Assembly: GCF_002939885.1 (NCBI RefSeq)
Contig: NZ_MDED01000035.1
Span: 1 to 36,231, forward strand
DNA length: 36,231 bases
Source of the DNA: Xanthomonas cucurbitae
GTDB lineage: Bacteria > Pseudomonadota > Gammaproteobacteria > Xanthomonadales > Xanthomonadaceae
Direction: 5' to 3'
Below are positions 28,900 through 36,161 of the stretch, one piece after another. The notes beneath the pieces are model-generated. The model had not been told where the DNA came from, did not search any database, and saw only the letters and a program-made list of their open reading frames with translations. Position 1 is the stretch's first letter; each line of letters begins with the position of its first letter. Both the position numbers and the translations under genes were made by a program.

Positions 28900-28964
28900 G
28901 GGCGATGCCGGTGTCCGAGGGACCGGTAGTGTGCCCCGGATCCGCCGCACGACACGCGACCTGC

Positions 28965-29029
28965 GTAGGAGCGCACCCGGGCGCGATGGGCATTCCCGGT
29001 AAAGCGCTCGCGCCCAGGTGCGCTCCTAC
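28965..29029. repeat. REP palindrome B
   Basis: This is a 65-bp copy with the arms GTAGGAGCGCACC and GGTGCGCTCCTAC. It lies between DUF2065 copies 2 and 3. Confidence 0.8.
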
Positions 29030-29139
29030 ACGCTTGGAGCCAGCTTGCCTGGCAAGGGCTTCCAGGCGATCGGCATGGTGTGTGGCAGCACGCTTTCGAT
29101 GATGAAAATCAGGCACAGGGCGGTCAGCAAGTCATGCAT
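29026..29139 (-). pseudogene. Truncated DUF2065 copy 3 (37 codons)
   Basis: This has the same structure as copy 2, again starting MHDLLTALCLIF, and the frame is again ended by the TAG of a REP. It differs from copy 2 mainly in the last ten codons. It lies 240 bp from copy 2, which itself lies 262 bp from the intact gene start. Confidence 0.7.
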
Positions 29140-29204
29140 GGGCGATGCCGGTGTCCGGGGGACCGGTAGTGTGCCCCGGATCCGCCGCACGACACGCGAC
29201 CTGC

Positions 29205-29247
29205 GTAGGAGCGCACCCGGGCGCGATGGGCATTTCCGGTAAGGCGC
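29205..29247. repeat. REP half-copy C at the RAYT 3' end
   Basis: Only the left arm and centre of the REP are present, from GTAGGAGCGCACC to GGTAAGGCGC. The RAYT stop codon follows directly. Confidence 0.7.
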
Positions 29248-29712
29248 TCAAAGCCAGATGGCGTTCCAGAACGGATAGTCCCCGACCCGAGTGACCAGTC
29301 CGGCCCTCAGCGGGTTGGCAACGACGTAACGCGCTGCGGCGGGCAGGTCGTCGTCCTTGCGCACTGCATGGTCATGGTAGCTACGGCTCCACACCGGTGC
29401 ACCGGACCGACGCTGCGCGTTCACCGCACGCGCCGAGCACGCTTTCATGCGCGAGACGACGTCGGCCAGTCCGGCGACGTGTCCAAGTTGCAACAACCAA
29501 TGCGCGTGATCCGGCATCAGCACCCAGGCCAGCAGCCTGGCATCGGGAGGTATTGCTGCAGTGAATGCCCGGCAGGCGGTTGCTGCAAGCTGAAAATCTG
29601 CAAATACAGTGCGACGCTGCCATGTCGTGGTGGTCAGCAGGTAGCAGGCGTTGGGTGTACCGTGCCTGCCGCGGCGCAGCGCGCGATGGCCTGGGGAGCG
29701 AGCATTCACCAT
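29248..29712 (-). CDS. REP-associated tyrosine transposase (RAYT)
   Basis: The 154-aa protein is a Y1/HUH-type transposase of the TnpA-REP family. The metal-binding HUH motif is MPDHAHWLL and the catalytic Tyr lies in YVVANPLRAGLV or the preceding SRSYHDHA. These enzymes nick and join REP hairpins. The frame extends to 29952, but the ATG at 29712 gives the normal length of about 150 aa. It is flanked by REP sequences on both sides, as in a typical REPtron, and lies between hflC and DUF2065. It looks intact. Confidence 0.85.
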   Translation of the reverse strand: MVNARSPGHRALRRGRHGTPNACYLLTTTTWQRRTVFADFQLAATACRAFTAAIPPDARLLAWVLMPDHAHWLLQLGHVAGLADVVSRMKACSARAVNAQRRSGAPVWSRSYHDHAVRKDDDLPAAARYVVANPLRAGLVTRVGDYPFWNAIWL

Positions 29713-29825
29713 GAGGCAATGCTGATGGTGATCGTCGGTGTGCGGTATCGGCGTTTGGTGGGGGTTGCTGTCGGAGATGTTCGCGACGGCAGGTGTTTTG
29801 TGGAGCGCTCCTATCAGGAGCCAGC

Positions 29826-29891
29826 GTAGGAGCGCACCTGGGCGCGAGGGCTTTGCCGGTAACGCTCCGTCGCGCCCGGGTGCGCTCCTAC
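29826..29891. repeat. REP palindrome D
   Basis: A 66-bp element with GTAGGAGCGCACC at one end and the complementary GGTGCGCTCCTAC at the other, upstream of the RAYT gene. Confidence 0.8.
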
Positions 29892-29948
29892 GGAAAGTCG
29901 CGGATCGTCGGGTACGGCGGCACGGCCAATCCATGCGTGGCCAGCCAA

Positions 29949-30005
29949 GCACCCGGGCGCGAGGGGCATTCCCGGTAAGGCGGTCGCGCCCAGGTGCGCT
30001 CCTAC
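29949..30005. repeat. REP palindrome E (left arm truncated)
   Basis: The right arm GGTGCGCTCCTAC is complete, while the left arm starts at GCACCCGGG. It is the REP nearest to hflC. Confidence 0.7.
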
Positions 30006-30049
30006 GGCTGGGGGGTGCGCCTGCCTGCTGGGCGGGAGAGCCTCATACG

Positions 30050-30076
30050 ACAACGCCCGCATTACGCGGGCGTTGT
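30050..30076 (-). terminator. Intrinsic terminator after hflC
   Basis: An 11-bp perfect stem (ACAACGCCCGC and its complement) closes on a 5-nt loop, 20 bp after the hflC stop. There is no T-run on the minus strand. Confidence 0.6.
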
Positions 30077-30095
30077 CTGTTCAACGCAAAGCGAC

Positions 30096-30959
30096 TCAGC
30101 GATCGCTCTTGAGGTATTGCAGGAACGGGTCGTTCTTGTCCAGCACCACCACGCCATTGCCGTCGGCCATCGACTCGCGATAGGCCTCCAGGCTACGATA
30201 GAAGGCGTAGAACGAAGGGTCCTTGGAACCGGCCTGCCCGTAGATACGCGCAGCTTGCGCATCGCCTTCGCCGCGTAGCTTCTGTGCATCGCGCTCGGCG
30301 TCGGCCTTGATGACGGTGCTTTCGCGGTCGGCCTGGGCACGGATGGTCAGAGCCTGCTCTTCGCCTTCGGCGCGCAGCTTGCTGGCCTCCTGCTTGCGCT
30401 GGGCACGCATCCGCTCGTAGACGTCGGTAATCACCTGGCTGTCGGTGGGCAGGTCGATCTGCTTGATACGCAGGTCGGTGATCTGCATGCCTAAGCCCTT
30501 GATGGCACCGTTGATGCCCTTGAGCTGGCTGGCGATCAGCTCGCTGCGGTCGCCGGAAACCAGCTGCTGCAGGGTGCGCGAGTTGATCTGGTTGCGCAGC
30601 GAGTCGGTGATGATCGGCGCCAGGCGCGAGTTGGCCACCGACTCCTCACCGCCGGTAGCACGGTAGAACGCCCGCACATCGGAGATGTAGCCGATCGCGA
30701 AGAAGTCCACGCTCACGTCCTTCTGCTCGGCGGTGAAGTAACGCGCCGGGGCGGTATCCAGCACCTGGAAGCGGCGATCGAACACGCGCACCGATTCCAC
30801 CATCGGAATCTTGAAATGCAGGCCAGGCTTGAGGTCGGCACGCACCACGCGGCCCAGGTTGAGCACCATGGCGGTCTGGTCTTCGCGCACCACGAAGACC
30901 GAGCCCAGCAGGCCCAGCAACACGGCGACGATCAGGCCGATGACTAGCGAATTCTTCAT
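30096..30959 (-). CDS. hflC: FtsH-modulating membrane protein HflC
   Basis: The 287-aa protein has an N-terminal membrane anchor (about 5-25) and an SPFH/band-7 domain (EDQTAMVLNLGRVVRADLKPG), followed by a helical region rich in Ala, Glu and Arg (QRKQEASKLRAEGEEQA). HflC and HflK form a large periplasmic cage around the FtsH protease and modulate its action. The ATG overlaps the hflK TAA (TAATG), so the two are translationally coupled. The C-terminal DPSFYAFYRSLEAY is a family hallmark. Confidence 0.95.
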   Translation of the reverse strand: MKNSLVIGLIVAVLLGLLGSVFVVREDQTAMVLNLGRVVRADLKPGLHFKIPMVESVRVFDRRFQVLDTAPARYFTAEQKDVSVDFFAIGYISDVRAFYRATGGEESVANSRLAPIITDSLRNQINSRTLQQLVSGDRSELIASQLKGINGAIKGLGMQITDLRIKQIDLPTDSQVITDVYERMRAQRKQEASKLRAEGEEQALTIRAQADRESTVIKADAERDAQKLRGEGDAQAARIYGQAGSKDPSFYAFYRSLEAYRESMADGNGVVVLDKNDPFLQYLKSDR

Positions 30960-32089
30960 TATTCGGTTCCTTCACGGCCGGTAGGACGCGGGCCACGTTC
31001 CGGATTGCGGATGGCTTCGCTGCTGGCGCCCTGCGGCGGATTGAGCAACACGTCCTGCGGCACCATCGACGGCACGCCACCAGCGTTGCCAGCGCTGCCG
31101 GAGGACTTGCCGGCATCGGCGGGCAACGGCACGTAGATGACCTGACGACCATCGCTGCCGATCACCTTGCGGTTCTCGGACAACACCTTCTGCACGGTTT
31201 CCAGCCACAGCCGCTTGCGGGTGACCTCCGGGGCGCCGGCGTACTGTTCCTGCAGCAGCGCGAAGCGGTCCGCGTCACCCTCGGCCTTGGAGATCACCGC
31301 CTGCTTGTAGCCTTCGGCGCCGGTACGGGTGCGTGCACCCTGGCCGCGCGCCTCCGGCACCACCTTGGCGGCGTAGGCCTGGGCTTCGTTGATCAGGCGC
31401 TCGCGCACCTGTTGGGCACCGTTGACCTCGTCGAAAGCCGGCTTCACTTCTTCCGGCGGGCGGGCGTCGGGCAAGGTCACGCCGGTGACCGCCAGGCCGG
31501 TGTTGTAGGCATCCAGCGCCGCCTGCAGGCGGTCCTTGGACGCGATCGCCAACGGGCCGCGATTGTTGAGCACGGTATTGAGATCGGAACGACCGACCTG
31601 CTCGCGCACCGCACTCTGCGCAGCCTGCTCCAGCACCAGCTCGGCATTGCGCGAGCCGAACAGGTACTTGCGCGGGTCGCTGATCTGGTACTGCACGTTG
31701 AGCGAGACGTTGACGATGTTCTCATCGCGCGTCAGCACCGGCACCTGATTGCTGAAGGTCTTGATCTCGGTGGCATTGACCTTGCGCACCGACTCGATCG
31801 GCCAGGGCAGCTTGAAATTCGGGCCGGGCTGCAGGATGCGCGAGAACTGGCCGAAGCGCAGCACCACGCCACGCTGCTGTTCGCCGATGAGCTGGAAGCT
31901 GGAGAACAGCACCATCAGCGCCACTGCGACCAGGATCCAGCGACCCACGCCGCCGTCGAACAGCTCTTTCAATGGCGCGGGCAGATTGCCCCAGCCACCA
32001 CCATTGCCGCCGCCACGCGGCCCCCAGGACCTGCGACGGTTGGGGTCCGGGCCATCTCCGCCCTTGTTGCCGGGTGTGTTCCAGGCCAT
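30959..32089 (-). CDS. hflK: FtsH-modulating membrane protein HflK
   Basis: The 376-aa protein has a Gly/Asn/Arg-rich cytoplasmic N-terminus (MAWNTPGNKGGDGPDP), one membrane helix (about 50-69) and an SPFH domain (GEQQRGVVLRFGQFSRILQPG). A helical region follows, then a low-complexity Ser/Gly/Pro-rich tail. It is the partner of HflC in the FtsH-HflKC complex. It is the first gene of the pair and has a sigma-32-like promoter about 70 nt upstream. Confidence 0.95.
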   Translation of the reverse strand: MAWNTPGNKGGDGPDPNRRRSWGPRGGGNGGGWGNLPAPLKELFDGGVGRWILVAVALMVLFSSFQLIGEQQRGVVLRFGQFSRILQPGPNFKLPWPIESVRKVNATEIKTFSNQVPVLTRDENIVNVSLNVQYQISDPRKYLFGSRNAELVLEQAAQSAVREQVGRSDLNTVLNNRGPLAIASKDRLQAALDAYNTGLAVTGVTLPDARPPEEVKPAFDEVNGAQQVRERLINEAQAYAAKVVPEARGQGARTRTGAEGYKQAVISKAEGDADRFALLQEQYAGAPEVTRKRLWLETVQKVLSENRKVIGSDGRQVIYVPLPADAGKSSGSAGNAGGVPSMVPQDVLLNPPQGASSEAIRNPERGPRPTGREGTE

Positions 32090-32163
32090 GCACGCTCCGT
32101 GATCGAGGGGCGATGCGGGCCAGTCCCGCAGTGCCGCCGTGTTGTGTGTTTCGCCGATTCTAC

Positions 32164-32192
32164 TAGATGGGGCAGATGGACCGTTTTGAAAG
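32164..32192 (-). promoter_or_regulatory. Sigma-32-like promoter of hflK-hflC
   Basis: On the minus strand the -10 is CCCCATCTA (32172-32164), a full match to the heat-shock consensus. The -35 is CTTTCA (32192-32187), four of six bases of CTTGAA, with 14 nt between them. Confidence 0.5.
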
Positions 32193-32607
32193 GCCCGGAT
32201 CGGTGCATCGGCGGTTTAGCCGCCGGGGCGGATCGGGAGGCGACCAGAACCGAGCAACCCGCAGTGGCTCTGCGAGGGCGGCAATCCGGTGACCGCGCGA
32301 AGTTGCGCTGCCGGGCAACGGCCTGCAGCGGATATTCGAGTGTTGCCCGCCCGATCGCACGGGTCCAGCAGGGCCGATGCTGAGGCGCCGGCCACCGGCC
32401 TGATGCACGCTGACGAGCTGACGCGGCGGATGCACGGCGACACGCGCCCTCGCTTGCGCAGTCCACCACCACGAAGGTGCGCCAGTCCTATCCAGGCGGG
32501 ATGGGCAAGCATGATGGGGCGGCGAGCAATGGCCACTCCCTCATCTTCCACGCCCTTCTTTCATGCGGTGCTCTGCCTGCTCGCCCGACGCGGCCTGACC
32601 CAGGCGA
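32193..32607. other. Intergenic, nothing recognised
   Basis: The 415 bp between the hflK promoter and the receiver gene holds open frames on both strands, but none resembles a known protein or has a good start site. No repeat or RNA gene was seen. Confidence 0.3.
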
Positions 32608-32994
32608 TCAAGCGGTCGGCGGTTCGTCCTTCTGGTTGAACACACGCTCCATCACTTCCAGCAGCTCGTCTTCAGAGAACGGCTTGGTGATGTAGGCGCG
32701 CGCACCCTGGCGCATGCCCCACATGCGGTCGGTGTCCTGGTCCTTGGTGGTCACCAGGATCACCGGGATGTGCTGGGTGGTGGGCTCGCGCTTGAGCGTG
32801 CGGGTAGCCTGGAAGCCGTTGAGGTTGGGCATGACCACATCCATCAGCACCAGATCCGGAAGCGACGCCTTGGCCGCTTCCACGCCGGCGGCGCCGTCGG
32901 TGGCGGTGATGGTTTCGTGTCCCAGCTTTTCGACGATGCGCTGAATCCCCAGCAGCTGCGATGGCGAGTCGTCGACGATCAGAATGCGTGCCAT
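32608..32994 (-). CDS. PilH-like single-domain response regulator
   Basis: The 128-aa protein is a lone receiver domain: acidic pair D8-D9, phosphorylation site D52 in VLMDVVMP, T82/T83 in VTTKDQ and K104 in YITKPF. GFQATRTLKREPTTQHIPVILVTTK and MRQGARAYITKPF closely resemble PilH, which tunes type IV pilus twitching. The usual pilG/pilI/pilJ neighbours are absent here, so it may instead be a solitary paralogue serving another kinase. There is no DNA-binding domain. Confidence 0.8.
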   Translation of the reverse strand: MARILIVDDSPSQLLGIQRIVEKLGHETITATDGAAGVEAAKASLPDLVLMDVVMPNLNGFQATRTLKREPTTQHIPVILVTTKDQDTDRMWGMRQGARAYITKPFSEDELLEVMERVFNQKDEPPTA

Positions 32995-33111
32995 GTGTTC
33001 CCCCTAGTGTGCGGCGAGTGTAGTGCGCCGGCTGCGCTTTCGGTAGGTTGACCGGGCCAGCTGTCTGGCGCCTGGCGAATGTTGTGGCATGCGCAGGAGC
33101 GGGGCTTGTTT

Positions 33112-33223
33112 CCTTCTCCCGTCGGGAGAAGGTGGCGCGCAGCGCCGGATGAGGGTACGGCTGCAATTGAATGGCGCAGATCGACGTTGACTGCTGCATT
33201 GCCGGCTCGGCGTACCCTCATCC
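33112..33223. repeat. Dispersed inverted-repeat element
   Basis: A perfect 9-bp hairpin (CCTTCTCCC/GGGAGAAGG, 33112-33132) is followed by GGATGAGGGTACG (33147-33159), which is exactly inverted as CGTACCCTCATCC (33211-33223). The pattern looks like a dispersed intergenic repeat of Xanthomonas genomes. It could also form a large stem-loop at the transcript end of cbpA. Confidence 0.5.
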
Positions 33224-33339
33224 CCCCTCGCTCCGTGCCCCAGCCCGCGCCAGCGGCGCGGGCGCTCCGAGGCACGCGCGCCAATGGCGCGCAAGCCATG
33301 CCTCATCGCCCCGCAGGGAGGGGGGCTCCGACTCAAGAC

Positions 33340-34242
33340 TCACACCGTCTCGCCAAACGCCTTGGCGAGGTTGCGGTACGCCTTCTTCTGCGCGTCGTCA
33401 GCAGGAGCCGGAGCCAGGATTTCCAGCTCCACGATCTGATCGCCCGGGGTCGTACCCGGCAAGCCGCGACCGCGCAGGCGCAGCTTGCGCCCAGCATCCG
33501 AGTCGGCAGGCACCTTCAACTCCACGGAGCCGCCCAGGGTGGGCACGCTGATGGTGGTGCCCAGCGCGGCCTGCCAGGGCATCACCTGCAGGGTGTAGAG
33601 AATGTTGCGCCCGTCCACCTCGAAGTGCGGGTGTGCGGCGTACTCGATCTCCAGCAACAGGTTGCCTCCCCCATTGCCCTGCCCGCTCAGGCGAATCACC
33701 TGGCCGGGCTGCACGCCCTTGGGCACGCGCACGTCCAGCTGCCTGCCGTTGATGGTGATGCGCACGCTATCGCCCGAATGCACCGCTTCCAGCGGCACCG
33801 CCAGCTTGGCGCGGGTGTCGCCACGCGCCTGCGGGCCGGCCCCGGCCCCGGCGCCGGGGCCAGCACCCGGCCCGCGTGCACGGCCACCGCGCTGGCCGGC
33901 GAACAGGCTTTCGAAGAAGTCGCTGAAGCCGCCGCCGGCGCCGCCGTTGCCGAACACTTCCTCGAAATCGAAGCCCTGGCCGCCGCCATGACCCGGCGGC
34001 GCCTGGAATTCGTCGCCCGGACGGTAGCCCTGCGCCTTCAATTGGTCGTAAGCCTTGCGCTTTTGCGGGTCGCGCAGCGCCTCGTAGGCTTCGTTGATGG
34101 CCTTGAACTTGTCTTCGGCGCCGGCTTCCTTGCTGACGTCGGGGTGGTACTTGCGCGCAAGCCGGCGATACGCGGTCTTGATCTCCGCATCGCCTGCGCT
34201 GGGCTCCACGCCCAGCGTTGCGTAGTAATCCTTGAATTCCAT
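33340..34242 (-). CDS. cbpA: CbpA-type J-domain co-chaperone
   Basis: The 300-aa protein has an N-terminal J-domain with HPD at 33-35, a Gly/Phe-rich linker (about 75-140, with a Gly-Ala-Pro low-complexity stretch near 120-140) and a C-terminal peptide-binding domain. There is no cysteine-rich zinc module, so it is a type II J-protein rather than DnaJ. It should deliver clients to DnaK; CbpA also binds curved DNA in E. coli. AGAGGTG lies 6 nt before the ATG at 34242. A terminator-like hairpin lies just upstream of that site. Confidence 0.9.
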   Translation of the reverse strand: MEFKDYYATLGVEPSAGDAEIKTAYRRLARKYHPDVSKEAGAEDKFKAINEAYEALRDPQKRKAYDQLKAQGYRPGDEFQAPPGHGGGQGFDFEEVFGNGGAGGGFSDFFESLFAGQRGGRARGPGAGPGAGAGAGPQARGDTRAKLAVPLEAVHSGDSVRITINGRQLDVRVPKGVQPGQVIRLSGQGNGGGNLLLEIEYAAHPHFEVDGRNILYTLQVMPWQAALGTTISVPTLGGSVELKVPADSDAGRKLRLRGRGLPGTTPGDQIVELEILAPAPADDAQKKAYRNLAKAFGETV

Positions 34243-34256
34243 CTAATCACCTCTGG

Positions 34257-34283
34257 AAAAAAAACGGCCCGCAGCCGGGGCCA
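34257..34283 (-). terminator. Terminator-like hairpin in the cbpA leader
   Basis: On the minus strand GGCCC and GGGCC pair around a 7-nt loop, followed by G and eight T residues. The T-run ends 14 nt before the cbpA ATG and 4 nt before its ribosome site. Transcripts entering from upstream would be expected to end here unless the hairpin is opened. Confidence 0.6.
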
Positions 34284-34636
34284 CGAGCCTGTTCGATCAG
34301 TCGGCACCTGGTTGACACGGCAGCGGTGACGCGGTGGATGGCCGTCGCCTGGACACGCCGTGCCCTCCGATCCGGATACCCACCGCGCCGCCTGGCGCTG
34401 ACGCAACTGAAGGTGCCAACCGCTCCATTCGCAGCCTGGCAGGCGACCGCGCCTATTCTACGGCGCGGCCGTCACCGGAGAGCGAAGCCGATGACTTCGC
34501 CCAAGGCCGGTTGCTTCGCAACGACACCCGCGTACCGACCCTGGCCATGCCGGCCGGCCCGTCCCGCGGCTTGCGCCTATCGCGCCTGCCGGGGCCGGAT
34601 CGGCCAGCGAGCTGAGCCGATACGGCGGTTCCGCAC
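34284..34636. other. Intergenic region between hsp20 and cbpA
   Basis: The 353 bp contains no recognisable gene. A promoter for cbpA should lie here, but no sigma-32 or sigma-70 element was convincing. Confidence 0.3.
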
Positions 34637-35110
34637 TTACTGTGCCCGGCCGCTGGCCTCCTGCCCGTTGCCGACCTGAATGCGACGCGGGGTGGCCGCA
34701 GGGCGCTTGGGAATGCGGATTTCCAGCACCCCGTTGTGGCCAGCGGCGGTGATGCCATCGGCATCGGCACTGTCGGGCAGCGCAAAGCGGCGATGGAAAC
34801 TGCCGTAGCGGCGCTCGATGCGCGAGAAGCGCTCGGTGTCGGTGCTGGATTCGCCCTTGCGCTCGCCCTTGATCGACAGGATGCCCTTGTCCATCTGCAC
34901 TTCGATCTGGCCCGGGTCGATGCCCGGCAGATCGGCGTACAGCACGAAGTGATTGGGTTCTTCCTTGATGTCCACGCGTGGCACCCACTGCGCAGTGACC
35001 ACGGCCGATTCGTCGGTCTCGCCGTTTTGCTCGAAGAAGCGGTCGAATACGTGCTTGATCTCGTTTTGTAGGGCGTGCGTGGGCCACTGGGGATAACGAA
35101 CGATGTTCAT
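34637..35110 (-). CDS. Small heat-shock protein of the Hsp20/alpha-crystallin family
   Basis: The 157-aa protein has a short N-terminal arm (MNIVRYPQWPTHALQNEI), an alpha-crystallin domain (about 42-140, from WVPRVDIKEEPNHFVLYADLPG to GVLEIRIPKR) and a short tail. GVLEIRIPK is the hallmark of the last strand. It should hold unfolding proteins for DnaK. GGAGG lies 6 nt before the ATG. A sigma-32-like promoter is found upstream. The tail lacks a clear IxI motif, which in relatives aids oligomer formation; RRIQV may substitute. Confidence 0.93.
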   Translation of the reverse strand: MNIVRYPQWPTHALQNEIKHVFDRFFEQNGETDESAVVTAQWVPRVDIKEEPNHFVLYADLPGIDPGQIEVQMDKGILSIKGERKGESSTDTERFSRIERRYGSFHRRFALPDSADADGITAAGHNGVLEIRIPKRPAATPRRIQVGNGQEASGRAQ

Positions 35111-35138
35111 GGCAAGCCTCCAACAGGTTGGGTGAAGG
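35111..35138 (-). promoter_or_regulatory. Possible thermosensor hairpin over the hsp20 ribosome site
   Basis: In the mRNA CCUUC (35138-35134) can pair, with one G-U, with the GGAGG ribosome site (35121-35117), leaving a 12-nt loop in which CAA and UUG may also pair. Such a weak imperfect stem fits an RNA thermometer. Confidence 0.35.
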
Positions 35139-35181
35139 GCCAGCGGCGATGGCGTGCACCGCTGCGCCGGCCATGTGCGTC

Positions 35182-35209
35182 AGATAGGCATCGGGTTGCG
35201 GATTTCAAG
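35182..35209 (-). promoter_or_regulatory. Sigma-32-like promoter of hsp20
   Basis: On the minus strand CTTGAA (35209-35204) is a perfect heat-shock -35. After 14 nt follows GCCTATCT (35189-35182), close to CCCCATNT. The leader would be about 65 nt. Confidence 0.6.
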
Positions 35210-35272
35210 CGTGTTGACGCGCTTTTTCCCTGCCCTTTTCTAGACTGCGTTCAGCCACAGGAGCCCCGCCCC

Positions 35273-35755
35273 ATGACCATCGCCGTTGGTGACAGCATTC
35301 CCGAAGTCGTGCTCAAGCGCCTGCGCGAGGGCATTGAAGCGGTCGACACGCAGACGCTGTTCGCAGGCCGCAAGGTGTTGCTGTTTGCGGTGCCGGGGGC
35401 GTTTACTCCCACGTGTTCGGCCAAGCACCTGCCAGGCTATGTGGAGCACTTCGAGGCCTTCCGCAAACGCGGCATCGAGGTGCTGTGCACCGCCGTCAAC
35501 GACCCCTTCGTCATGCAGGCATGGGGGCGCAGCCAGCTGGTGCCCGACGGCCTGCACCTGCTACCCGACGGCAACGCCGAACTGGCCCGCGCGCTCGGTT
35601 TGGAAATCGACGCCAGCGGCTCGGGCATGGGCCTGCGTTCGCGCCGTTATGCGCTGTATGCCGACGACGGCGTAGTCAAGGCCTTGTTCGTCGAAGCGCC
35701 TGGCGAGTTCAAGGTCTCTGCCGCCGATTACGTGTTGCAGCACCTGCCCGACTGA
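35273..35755 (+). CDS. Prx5-type peroxiredoxin
   Basis: The 160-aa thiol peroxidase reduces hydrogen peroxide and organic peroxides. The catalytic site is PGAFTPTCSAKHLPGY with the peroxidatic Cys at C48 and Thr at 45. A second cysteine in VLCTAVND may resolve the sulfenic acid. AGGAG lies about 10 nt before the ATG. It is divergent from hsp20, so stress promoters for both share the 160-bp gap. A TTGACG at 35214-35219 may be its -35, but the -10 is unclear. No glutaredoxin domain is fused. Confidence 0.92.
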   Translation: MTIAVGDSIPEVVLKRLREGIEAVDTQTLFAGRKVLLFAVPGAFTPTCSAKHLPGYVEHFEAFRKRGIEVLCTAVNDPFVMQAWGRSQLVPDGLHLLPDGNAELARALGLEIDASGSGMGLRSRRYALYADDGVVKALFVEAPGEFKVSAADYVLQHLPD

Positions 35756-35908
35756 CGTCTCGCCCACCGCCCACGTAGGCGGGTACGCCGACCAAGTGCT
35801 CGCATGCCGAGCACAACCTGCGCGACGAAGAACACGCCGATGCATCGGCCGACATGTTGGAAGGCGGGATCGGCAAGTGCCTCCAAGCCTGATGTGCTTC
35901 GATCCCCC

Positions 35909-35976
35909 GTAGGAGCGCACCCGGGCGCGATGAGGCTTTCCCGGTAACGCTCCGTCGCGCCCGGGTGCGCTCCTAC
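35909..35976. repeat. REP palindrome F
   Basis: A 68-bp element with arms GTAGGAGCGCACCCGGG and its complement, inside the first tandem unit. Confidence 0.8.
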
Positions 35977-36093
35977 AGATCGAGCACAATCAAGGCAGCG
36001 ACTTGCGCAGCGAAGAACATGCCGACGCATTGGCCGACATGTTGGAAGGCGGGATCGGCAAGTGCCTCCAAGCCTGATGTGCTTCGCCCCCCC

Positions 36094-36161
36094 GTAGGAG
36101 CGCACCCGGGCGCGACGAAGCTTTCACGGTAACGCTCCATCGCGCCCGGGTGCGCTCCTAC
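36094..36161. repeat. REP palindrome G
   Basis: A 68-bp element in the second tandem unit, with the same arms as F and a few changes in the centre. Confidence 0.8.

Noticed and set aside
28703..30005. Repeated palindromes as a CRISPR array
   Set aside because: Repeats are long palindromes at uneven spacing with related intervening DNA and no cas genes; they are REPs next to a RAYT gene.
29738..30112. 124-codon ORF on the plus strand across REPs D and E
   Set aside because: Its sequence is made of translated REP repeats (RSAPGREG-type peptides) and ends antisense to hflC.
32216..32551. 111-codon ORF upstream of hflK on the minus strand
   Set aside because: No recognisable family, no clear ribosome site, and composition like a chance open frame in GC-rich DNA.
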